Shown: piece after piece, positions 15,915 to 22,561 of the stretch
Position numbering within the stretch: the stretch's first letter is position 1
Layout of the letters: the number at the start of each line of letters is the position of its first letter
Source: Streptomyces regalis
GTDB lineage: Bacteria > Actinomycetota > Actinomycetes > Streptomycetales > Streptomycetaceae
DNA length: 24,979 bases
Direction: 5' to 3'
Assembly: GCF_001509475.1 (NCBI RefSeq)
Contig: NZ_LLZG01000026.1
Span: 1 to 24,979 of the forward strand
Position numbers and translations under genes: made by a program
Notes under the pieces: generated by a model
Told to the model about the DNA's origin: nothing
Databases searched by the model: none
What the model saw: the letters and a program-made list of their open reading frames with translations, nothing else

Positions 15915-18127
15915 CGAGCACCACGCATGCCCGCATGCCGGGGCCGGGCGGGCCGCCTCCGGACAAGCTGGCGTTCACCGAGCCGTCGGGGCGGCGGCGG
16001 ATCACCCCGGTCCGCGTCGGCCGCGAGTTCCGCCCCAACCCGCCGCTGCCCCAGCTGATGCGCAAGGCCGTGCTCGACGACCGGGGACAGCGGTGCGTGC
16101 AGGTACGGCTGGGCGCCAGGGCCGCGGAGAATCAGGAGGCGCGCGCGCTGCTGGACACCGAGGCGGGCATCGCCTTCCGGCTGAACCAGCTGCTGGGCGA
16201 CACGGAGTACACGGCCCTCTTCCCGAGGCTCATCGGCTACGAGCTGGACACGGCGGAGCCGTTCCTGCTGTACCACCCGCCGCGCGGTACGGACGTCGCC
16301 CAGATCCATGTGATGGGCGCGGCCGACCAGGAGATCTTCACCCGGGACCTGATGCTGGCCCTGTGCCTGCTGGAGGGCCAGGGCCTGGTGCCGCGCGGCA
16401 TCTCGCCCGCCACCGTGCGCTGGGACGGCGCCAAGGCCCAGCTCTGGGGGCTGGAGTCGGTCACCCGGATCGGGCTGCCGAGGCGCCCGTGGGGCCCGAC
16501 GCCGTTCTGCCCGCCCGAACAGCGCGGCCGCGAGGGGGTCGTCGATCCCCGGGACGCGGTGTGGAGCGCGGCACAGCTGCTCTACCGGCTGGCGACCGGG
16601 CGGCTCGGCCCTGCCGACGGGCCGCCCGCCGACCTCGGCGAACACCGCAAGCTCGACCGGACGTTGCGGGACGCCTTCGCGCCGAGGGCGGCGGACCGGC
16701 CGACGCCCGCCCAGGTGCTGGACCTGATGGCGCAGGGCGCCGCCCGCCGCGTCCGGCTCGCCGTGCCCCCCGACGAGACGCGCCCGCACCACGAGGCCTT
16801 CGAGGAGGCGCTGCGTCTCAAACGGCAGGCACCCGGGGCCCGCCCCCGCAACGGCTCCACGTCCACGTCGGGGCAGGGATCGGGACAGGGGTCGGCCGAC
16901 GGCGAGGTGCTCTGCCCGTACTGCCTGGAGACCATCCGGCTCGACCTCACGAAACTGTTCGTCACCGACAGCCGCATGCAGTACCAGCCGCTGGACCCGG
17001 CCGGCATCAAGAACCCCTTGCGGCGGACGGACATCATGCGCGGCGCCGTCCAGAAGTGCACGGCGGACCCGGAGTTCCCCACGCACTACATCCCGGTGCC
17101 CTACCTGACGTACGGCCGCCCGCTCACCGTCGCGATGGTCGGCCAGTCCTCCACCGGCAAGAGTCATCTGCTGACCCAGATGATCGCGGCCATCACCGAC
17201 GGCGGTCTGGAGCCGTTCGGCCTGACGTGGCAGTCCGTCAATCCGGAGCAGCACGCGCGGTTCCTGCGGGACCGGGTGCAGCCGTTGCGCAACGGCAAGG
17301 TCCTGGACCACACGGCGGCGCTGGGCATGGACGACTTCGCCCGCTTCGTGGAGTCCCTGCTGATCACCGACGCCCGGGGACAGGTACGCCCGGTCGCCTT
17401 CTTCGACCTGGGCGGCGAGGACCTGGTACGCACCGACGCGGCGCTCAGGTTCCTGCTCGGGGTCGACGCCCTGGTCTTCGTCGTCGACCCGGCGCTGGCC
17501 CTGCCACTGCCGCAGTTGGACCATGCCAGGGAACGCTGGGGGGTGGAGGTCAACCGGGACGGCGACCTCGCCTTCGGCACGGTCCTGGACCGGCTGCCGA
17601 AGAGCGGCGGGTATCTGGACGTGCCGGCCGCGATGGTGCTCGGCAAGGCCGACCTGCTCAGGTTCCAGCCGCCCGTGGACCGCTGGCTGAGCCGACCCCC
17701 GACCACCTCACTCGACCCCGAGCTGATCCGCGAGGAGAGCCGGGACCTGTACGGGCTGCTGCGCCGGCATGCGGGCCAGGCATGGCTGCGCCCCTTCGAC
17801 GCGATCCGCCGGTGCACCCTGCACATCGCGTCCGCCACCGGCGGCCAGGAGGACCAGGGCCGTTACCCGGCCGGGGCGGGGCCCCGACGGGTGCTGGAGC
17901 CGCTGCTGGCGCTGCTGACCATGCACGGGCTGATCCAAGTGCCGGGCGGCGCCGAGGCGTTGGCGGTGGGAGAGGCACCGGCGCTCGAAGCGGTGCCGTG
18001 GGAGGAAGCCGCGGGCGCCGGGGATGCCGAGGGACCCGAGCGGTTCGAGAGGTCTTCCGAGCGGTCTTTCGAGCGGTCTGACGGGCCCGAGGAGCCCGAT
18101 GGATCCGAGGGAGGGGAACATCAGTGA
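15911..18127 (+). CDS. Pseudokinase fused to a double-GTPase-type GTPase
   Basis: This is a 738-residue protein. Residues about 55-275 follow a protein-kinase outline but lack catalysis. The catalytic loop reads PRGISPATVRW (161-171) without HRD, and the DFG position is LWG. The PPEQ (201-204), DAVWSAAQLLYRLATG (215-230) and DRP (262-264) landmarks are kept. A low-complexity linker and a CPYC zinc-knuckle-like motif (335-338) follow. The GTPase core has P-loop GQSSTGKS (411-418), FFDLGGED (497-504) as G3, and LGKAD (577-581) as a divergent G4 motif. This matches the double-GTPase type described with GAP1 proteins. The start GTG 15911 forms a GTGA overlap with the previous stop, and the end overlaps the GAP1-type gene the same way. 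The pseudokinase may be a binding or sensing module that controls the GTPase. Confidence 0.85.
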   Translation: MTSTTHARMPGPGGPPPDKLAFTEPSGRRRITPVRVGREFRPNPPLPQLMRKAVLDDRGQRCVQVRLGARAAENQEARALLDTEAGIAFRLNQLLGDTEYTALFPRLIGYELDTAEPFLLYHPPRGTDVAQIHVMGAADQEIFTRDLMLALCLLEGQGLVPRGISPATVRWDGAKAQLWGLESVTRIGLPRRPWGPTPFCPPEQRGREGVVDPRDAVWSAAQLLYRLATGRLGPADGPPADLGEHRKLDRTLRDAFAPRAADRPTPAQVLDLMAQGAARRVRLAVPPDETRPHHEAFEEALRLKRQAPGARPRNGSTSTSGQGSGQGSADGEVLCPYCLETIRLDLTKLFVTDSRMQYQPLDPAGIKNPLRRTDIMRGAVQKCTADPEFPTHYIPVPYLTYGRPLTVAMVGQSSTGKSHLLTQMIAAITDGGLEPFGLTWQSVNPEQHARFLRDRVQPLRNGKVLDHTAALGMDDFARFVESLLITDARGQVRPVAFFDLGGEDLVRTDAALRFLLGVDALVFVVDPALALPLPQLDHARERWGVEVNRDGDLAFGTVLDRLPKSGGYLDVPAAMVLGKADLLRFQPPVDRWLSRPPTTSLDPELIREESRDLYGLLRRHAGQAWLRPFDAIRRCTLHIASATGGQEDQGRYPAGAGPRRVLEPLLALLTMHGLIQVPGGAEALAVGEAPALEAVPWEEAAGAGDAEGPERFERSSERSFERSDGPEEPDGSEGGEHQ

Positions 18128-19968
18128 ACGACTTCCAGGACCGGGGCTCGGTGCACCAGGTCGTCTTCCGGTGGGACGGCAACCACGGCCGCCAGGGCAC
18201 CGGCATGAACGCCGTCGCCCACTCCTGCGAGGCCGAGCGCGCCGAGGAACTGGGCCGGGAACTGGGCCGGTTGCTGTGGGTCTCCGGCGCGGCGGCCGCC
18301 CGCCCGAGCGTCGTGCGCACGCTGTCCCGCGACGGCAACGTCCTGCTCGTGATGCGCCGGCCCACGACCGACCCGGGCGGCCGACCCAGCACGGTCAGCC
18401 ATGTCCTGATCGGTGCCCCCGGCACCCTGAAGGTCCGCCAGTGCCTCGGGCTCGCGTACGGCGGCTGGGGAAAGCAGGAGACGGCCGAGACGGCCTCCGG
18501 GAAGAAGGACATGGTCAAGTGCGCGCAACTCGACGAGTTGGCGCGCCGGCGGCTCCCGGCCATGGTGGAGCAGCTGCCGACGGTCAAGCACGCGCTGACC
18601 CATGCGGCGGCGGAGTGGCTCCTCGACCCCGCGCAGCGGATGTCGCTGCTCGTGGACGAGAAGAAGCACCCCGGCTGGCCGGACCAGGACGCGGTCCCGC
18701 TGGTCTACCTCGGGCTGTTCCTGCTCTTCGGCCCCTGGCTGGAGCAGGAGTGGACATTCGCCACGTACGACACGGCGGACACCCATCCCCTACGGCTGAT
18801 GTCCGTCCCGCACTGGGAGCCGGACGGCGGGTCCGGCCCGCTGGCCCGGGTCATGGGCGGCAAGCCGACGGGCCGCAGGTTCGAGCTCTGGGCGGCGTCC
18901 GAACTCGTCAAGCACCTCCTCGCCCACCCGGAGCAGGGCGCCGGCGTACCGCAACTGGTCGAGCAACTCCGTGACGGCGCGTCCCTGGACTGGGAACGCC
19001 GCCGCGCCCGCCTCAAGAAGATCCTCGGCACGGACCGAGCCATGGAACCGTCCCAGGCCCTGGCCGCCCCGCAGGCGTACCCGGCCGCTCCGGCTCCGGA
19101 GACGTACCCGGCCGCTCCAGCCTCGCAGGCGTACCCGGCCGCCCCGGCCCCACAGGCGTACCCGGCCGCTCCGACTCCGGAGGCGTACCCGGCGGCTCCG
19201 TACGAAGCCCCCTACGGGCAGCCGTACGCGAACCCGAATGCGAACCCGAACCCGAACGCGAACCCGAACGGCCACGACACCTACGGCCTCCACCAAGACC
19301 TGCTCGACAACCGGCACCCCGGGGACGGCATGCGCCGCAGCCTCCTGATGGCGGCGCTGGGCGAGCAGCCCGACGAGGTGCTCCTGGACGAACTGCGCTC
19401 CGGCGAACTCCCGCCGGACTCCCTTGATCTGGTGCTGAAGGAGTTGGGGCAGCCCGGCCGCGTCCACGGACGTCATCCGGACATGCAGCACGCGCTGTGC
19501 GCGGAGGTGCTCCACCAGGGTCTGTACTTCACCCCGCACGGACCCGCCGCGGAACACACCTCGAAGATGGCCGAGGCCGAGAACGCGGCCGACCTCTTCA
19601 CCTGGGCCGTCGCCCCACTGGTCCGGGACAGGCGCCATCTGACCCAACTGGGCGAGGTGCTGACCCTGATGAGCCGCAGCAACCACCCCCTCGCGTTCAA
19701 CTGGCTCCGGCAGAGCATCATCGAACCGGCGAACGGCCGGGTCCCCGACCTGCCGCCGGAACTGTGGAGGGAGCTGCTGCGGGACGCGATGAACCGCAAC
19801 GGCAGACCCCCCGCCGCGCCCTCGCCGCCCCGCCCCGCTCAAGCGCCGCTCCCCCAGCAATCCGGCCTCACCTCGGACCCCGGCGGCATCCCCGACCGGC
19901 TCTTCATCGGGAGCCTTCTCGTTCTGGGGGCCGTGCTGGTGGCACTCGTGCTGATGCTCCTCCTCTGA
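18124..19968 (+). CDS. GTPase-associated protein 1 (GAP1)-type, tail-anchored
   Basis: This is a 614-residue protein. Its N-terminus (9-115) fits the GAP1 N-terminal domain: VHQVVFRWDGNHGRQG, then VLLVMRRPTTDPGGRPST and SHVLIGAPG, ending in a YGGWG motif. A helical middle domain runs from about 140 to 310. A linker of Ala-Tyr-Pro repeats and Asn-Pro repeats (about 318-385) is followed by a helical C-terminal domain (about 390-560). The chain ends in a single hydrophobic helix (592-614) with no residues after it, so it should be tail-anchored with its domains in the cytoplasm. GTG 18124 is preceded by GAGGGAGGGG and overlaps the GTPase stop. GAP1 proteins are known only from genome context with these GTPases. 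It is last in the operon and is followed by a hairpin. Confidence 0.85.
   Translation: MNDFQDRGSVHQVVFRWDGNHGRQGTGMNAVAHSCEAERAEELGRELGRLLWVSGAAAARPSVVRTLSRDGNVLLVMRRPTTDPGGRPSTVSHVLIGAPGTLKVRQCLGLAYGGWGKQETAETASGKKDMVKCAQLDELARRRLPAMVEQLPTVKHALTHAAAEWLLDPAQRMSLLVDEKKHPGWPDQDAVPLVYLGLFLLFGPWLEQEWTFATYDTADTHPLRLMSVPHWEPDGGSGPLARVMGGKPTGRRFELWAASELVKHLLAHPEQGAGVPQLVEQLRDGASLDWERRRARLKKILGTDRAMEPSQALAAPQAYPAAPAPETYPAAPASQAYPAAPAPQAYPAAPTPEAYPAAPYEAPYGQPYANPNANPNPNANPNGHDTYGLHQDLLDNRHPGDGMRRSLLMAALGEQPDEVLLDELRSGELPPDSLDLVLKELGQPGRVHGRHPDMQHALCAEVLHQGLYFTPHGPAAEHTSKMAEAENAADLFTWAVAPLVRDRRHLTQLGEVLTLMSRSNHPLAFNWLRQSIIEPANGRVPDLPPELWRELLRDAMNRNGRPPAAPSPPRPAQAPLPQQSGLTSDPGGIPDRLFIGSLLVLGAVLVALVLMLLL
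19075..19209 (+). repeat. Five 27-base tandem repeats in the GAP1-type gene
   Basis: Five in-frame units of 27 bases, each encoding (A/T)YPAAP plus three variable residues, form the linker between the middle and C-terminal domains. They are followed at 19231-19269 by short Asn-Pro/Asn-Ala codon repeats. The linker length is likely to vary among strains. Confidence 0.85.
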
Positions 19969-20022
19969 CGCGACAGCGTCCGGCAGGGCATCCATTGATG
20001 AGGCGGGGCGGTCGTGTTGTCG

Positions 20023-20055
20023 GCGCCCGCCCCTTGTGTCACGGGCGACGGGCGC
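20023..20055 (+). terminator. Hairpin after the GAP1-type gene, likely terminator
   Basis: GCGCCCG (20023-20029) pairs with CGGGCGC (20049-20055), with an inner CCC/GGG extension. It sits 55 bases after the operon's last stop, between convergent genes, and has no T-run, which is common in Streptomyces. It could serve both directions. Confidence 0.5.
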
Positions 20056-20106
20056 CCGGGAAGCGGTACCGCACCCTCGCAGAGCGAGGACCGTACGGCG
20101 GGCGGG

Positions 20107-20466
20107 CTACCGGGGCAGCAGTTCGATTTCGATGGCGAGTGCGCCGAGCGCTTCCTTCTCCGCGGGGTAGATCTCGCGGATGTTGGCGAGCTGCTGCTCA
20201 CGGGAGGACGCCGGGTTGACGTTTGCCGGGCCCTCACCGTCGAGCAGTTCCTCGAACGTCTTGTACTCCGTGACCCGCTTCACCAGGACGTCGCATGTCT
20301 CGTCCGTGCCCTTGATGCGGAAGCGGATGACGTCTCCGGCGGCCAGGTCTGCGAGGTGGGGGTACTTCACCCGCACCTCGATCGTCTTCTCACCGGCGGC
20401 GACGAGGTCGAAGTACCTGCGGTAGAGGTTCAGTTCGCGGACGCGAGCGGCGGCAGTCTCCGTCAT
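20107..20466 (-). CDS. ASCH-domain protein
   Basis: This is a 119-residue protein, the whole of which is one ASCH domain. The family signature GxKxxExR is present as GEKTIEVR (25-32), followed by LAAGDVIRF (41-49), a typical second strand. ASCH is a PUA-like beta-barrel predicted to bind RNA or modified nucleosides; characterised relatives include RNA-binding proteins and an amidohydrolase acting on modified cytidine. The precise substrate here cannot be read from sequence. The gene is convergent with the GAP1-type operon and is separated from the upstream kinase-like gene by a strong hairpin, so it is probably its own transcript. An AGGAG lies rather far (14 bases) from ATG 20466, so the start is moderately sure. 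Confidence 0.85.
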   Translation of the reverse strand: MTETAAARVRELNLYRRYFDLVAAGEKTIEVRVKYPHLADLAAGDVIRFRIKGTDETCDVLVKRVTEYKTFEELLDGEGPANVNPASSREQQLANIREIYPAEKEALGALAIEIELLPR

Positions 20467-20562
20467 GGCGCGGGAACGCTCCTAGCTGTTGCGGTGGTCA
20501 TGAGTCGGCCGAGTTCACCGGCCGAGTACGAGCGGAAGAAGTGGCGGGGGTTGCTTCCGTGA

Positions 20563-20606
20563 CCGGACCGCCCCGGATTGTGGTCCAGGCTGAGGGGGTG
20601 GTCCGG
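20563..20606 (-). terminator. 12-bp stem hairpin downstream of the kinase-like gene
   Basis: CCGGACCGCCCC (20563-20574) pairs with GGGGTGGTCCGG (20595-20606), with one G-T pair and a 20-base loop. It lies 58 bases beyond the stop of the minus-strand kinase-like gene. No T-run follows. Confidence 0.6.
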
Positions 20607-20663
20607 TCTTTGGTCGGTAGGTTCAGCCGCGCGGGAGACGCCGGATGAACCGGGGCTTTGAGA

Positions 20664-21500
20664 TCAGCTCAGGGCTTTACCCACCTCGTAGATGGTGGGC
20701 CGATCCTCGGGCGCATGGCTGAGCATCGTGTCGATCAAATCGCCCAGCTCACCGGGCGCCTTCACCGGCCGACGCCGACCGTTCGCCACGGCCTCCCTCT
20801 GCACAGGGCGCGGGGCGTCGTCCGGGTACTCGACCGCCCGCCAGCCTGTGGCGGAGATCAGCAGAGCAGCGCCGAGTGCGTAGATGTCAGCTTCCTGCGT
20901 CGGCTCGGCCTCCCCAGTGTCAAGCACGCTGCGGGCGATCTCCGGGGCCTCGTAGTGGACGAGGCAGCCGCGGAACGGGAAGTCGTACCCCTCGGGCACG
21001 CGTCCGCCTCGGGCAAGGGCGAGGTCGATGAGGTGCGTGCGCTCCGGCCCGATGATGAAGTGGGCGGGCTGCACATCACCGTGTGCCCAGCCCTGGGCGT
21101 GCAGCTCGGCCAGCGCCTCGACGCAGCCCAACGCCACGCTGGTGTCCGGTGCGACGGAGGAGTCCCGCCTACGGCACGGCTCCCACAGTTGGTACAGGTC
21201 CGGCCCCTCACGCCATGGCTGGAAGTTCCACGTCCCGTGTTCCCACTCGCCGTACGCGAAGTCGGCGAAGCCGAGGTGATACAGCACGGCACCCTCGCGT
21301 GCAGGCGCAAGAGCAGTCCAGGGCTGGGCGGGCCAGTTGGCCGTGGCTTCGATCGGATAGCCGACTTTCACGGCGTAGTGGCCCCGAGGAGCCTCCACCT
21401 CCCAGACCATGGAGCCCCGACGATTGAGGACCAAGCACTGAGCCGTGGGCATGAGCGCGTCGAGCACCACGATCGGCAGTTCAGGGGTCGAGCCGGACAA
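20664..21500 (-). CDS. Protein-kinase-like protein
   Basis: This is a 278-residue protein without membrane segments. Kinase landmarks in order are HYAVKV with the beta-3 Lys K45, a C-helix Glu (E69), catalytic loop AHGDVQPAHF with D142, LIDLALA with metal Asp D159 (DFG changed to DLA), YEAPE (183-187), ADIYALGA with D205, and EDRPT with R267. Lys, Glu and both Asp residues are kept. The loop Asn is His147, so activity is plausible but atypical. I chose the TTG at 21498-21500 because GGAAGGAGAAG lies just upstream; the in-frame GTG at 21536 has no ribosome binding site. It follows the GRDP-like small gene by 72 bases on the same strand and probably shares its transcript. An aminoglycoside-phosphotransferase-like small-molecule kinase is an alternative, but the APE and subdomain XI motifs favour a protein kinase fold. 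Confidence 0.85.
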   Translation of the reverse strand: MSGSTPELPIVVLDALMPTAQCLVLNRRGSMVWEVEAPRGHYAVKVGYPIEATANWPAQPWTALAPAREGAVLYHLGFADFAYGEWEHGTWNFQPWREGPDLYQLWEPCRRRDSSVAPDTSVALGCVEALAELHAQGWAHGDVQPAHFIIGPERTHLIDLALARGGRVPEGYDFPFRGCLVHYEAPEIARSVLDTGEAEPTQEADIYALGAALLISATGWRAVEYPDDAPRPVQREAVANGRRRPVKAPGELGDLIDTMLSHAPEDRPTIYEVGKALS

Positions 21501-21572
21501 CGTCTCTTCTCCTTCCGGGCGAACGCGGCCGACCACGAGTTGAGGCCGACCGTGTCGCTGATGTGGTGTGAG

Positions 21573-22016
21573 CTACACCTGACCGTACGGTCGACCACAG
21601 TCCGAGTCGCACTGCGCAAGGTTCGTGCCGTCCACGGTCCACAGGTCATCGAAGACCATGAACCCGGCCGCCTTCATGGCCCGCACCGATGCGGCCACCA
21701 TCTCCGGGTCACGGCCTCCCCCACCCGGCTTCGGGTTGTGGTGCAGGAAGCGGCCCGCGTACTGCTCGCACAGCTCCGCGTACTCCTTTGTGTGCAGGAT
21801 GAGCGCGTGCAGACCGAGGTCCACGTCGTCCGACGGGACCAAGGGGACAGTGGCGGTGGCCGCCGTGACCAGGAACGCGACCGCCTGGTCCGCGATCCGC
21901 TCGGCACGCTCGGGCGACTGCCCGTTGTGGACGACCACGAAGTGGGCGAGGCTCTCGAACAACTCCTCACCAGCTACCGCGCGACCGGTCTTCTGATCGT
22001 TCGCCGTTGCCGTCAT
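21573..22016 (-). CDS. Small protein resembling the GRDP-like (DUF1399) family
   Basis: This is a 147-residue soluble protein. The segment VDLGLHALILHTKEYAELC (65-83), followed by GRFLHHNP (88-95), resembles the His-Thr-Tyr-Cys-His-His-Pro core of glycine-rich-domain-protein-like sequences, whose biochemical role is unclear. The end carries a CDSDCG pair of cysteines (136-141). ATG 22016 is preceded by AAGGAGT at good spacing; the longer open frame upstream is Arg/Pro-rich and unlikely to be coding. It is followed by the kinase-like gene on the same strand. The family link is tentative. Confidence 0.65.
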   Translation of the reverse strand: MTATANDQKTGRAVAGEELFESLAHFVVVHNGQSPERAERIADQAVAFLVTAATATVPLVPSDDVDLGLHALILHTKEYAELCEQYAGRFLHHNPKPGGGGRDPEMVAASVRAMKAAGFMVFDDLWTVDGTNLAQCDSDCGRPYGQV

Positions 22017-22108
22017 GCGAAGACTCCTTGTGTGTGGCGGTGCGTGACACTTACGGCCCGCTTCGGTCGCCCAGCCTTGGCCCATGGACGACCAGAGGGG
22101 CGGCCTTT

Positions 22109-22207
22109 CTACTGACCCATGGCGAGAGCTATACCGATCACCAGGCCGCACGACCCGCTGATCACGACGATGACCGGGACTCCCGCGCACCGGCCGAGGA
22201 GGCGCAT
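22109..22207 (-). CDS. Possible 32-residue membrane peptide
   Basis: A short frame encodes a basic start (MRLLGR) followed by one hydrophobic helix (VPVIVVISGSCGLVIGIALAM). Its ATG overlaps the TGA of the preceding 76-residue gene by one base (TGATG), a typical coupling arrangement, which is the main support. It is too short for a family assignment. Confidence 0.4.
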   Translation of the reverse strand: MRLLGRCAGVPVIVVISGSCGLVIGIALAMGQ

Positions 22208-22437
22208 CACAGCCCGTCCCGACTGTTGCCGTTCCTGATGGCCAGGCGTGCGCTCAGTTCCTCCCGCGCGCTCGGCGGCTTGACGTTGTCCGGCATCGCA
22301 TCCCACTCCGTGCCGCCGCCGATCGGCCTTATCTGCACACGGCCGCCGACCTCACCCATGACGACGCCGATGCGGTTCTTGGCGGTGTCCTTCGCCAGTT
22401 CACCGATGTCTGGTCTGGTCTGCTGGTTGCTCGCCAT
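22207..22437 (-). CDS. Small soluble protein of an actinomycete family, function unknown
   Basis: This is a 76-residue protein containing DTAKNRIGVVMGEVGGRVQIRP followed by GGGTEWD. This pattern, (R)xGxVM...VxLRPxGGGxEWD, I associate with small proteins found near XRE regulators in Streptomyces; no function is known to me. The ATG at 22437 is the first Met in a plausible frame, though no strong ribosome binding site precedes it. It is the first gene of the leftward cluster, divergent from the XRE-TPR regulator, with a palindrome 48 bases upstream of its start. Confidence 0.65.
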   Translation of the reverse strand: MASNQQTRPDIGELAKDTAKNRIGVVMGEVGGRVQIRPIGGGTEWDAMPDNVKPPSAREELSARLAIRNGNSRDGL

Positions 22438-22484
22438 GGAAGGAGCATCACGATTCGGGGACCGCCGCCAAAAGGTCAGGCTGA

Positions 22485-22501
22485 TTACCCAACTTGGGTA
22501 A
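22485..22501. promoter_or_regulatory. Perfect 17-bp palindrome between divergent genes, candidate operator
   Basis: TTACCCAA-C-TTGGGTAA is a perfect inverted repeat with 8-base arms. It lies 60 bases before the XRE-TPR start and 47 bases before the leftward small gene. The right arm overlaps a possible -10 element (TAACAT, 22499-22504). A dimeric HTH protein, most likely the adjacent XRE regulator, could use it to control both directions. Confidence 0.65.
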
Positions 22502-22561
22502 CATCGCGGCAAGTAGAGAACCAGCGACGTTGCGTAGCCCTCGCAGTGTGGGAGCTTGCCA

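Noticed and set aside
15740..17524. 594-residue minus-strand frame
   Set aside because: Antisense to the pseudokinase-GTPase gene, with His/Arg/Val-rich translation typical of a GC-bias shadow.
20658..22115. 485-residue open frame on the plus strand
   Set aside because: It is antisense to the kinase-like and GRDP-like genes, which have clear motifs and ribosome binding sites; its translation has no recognisable domain.
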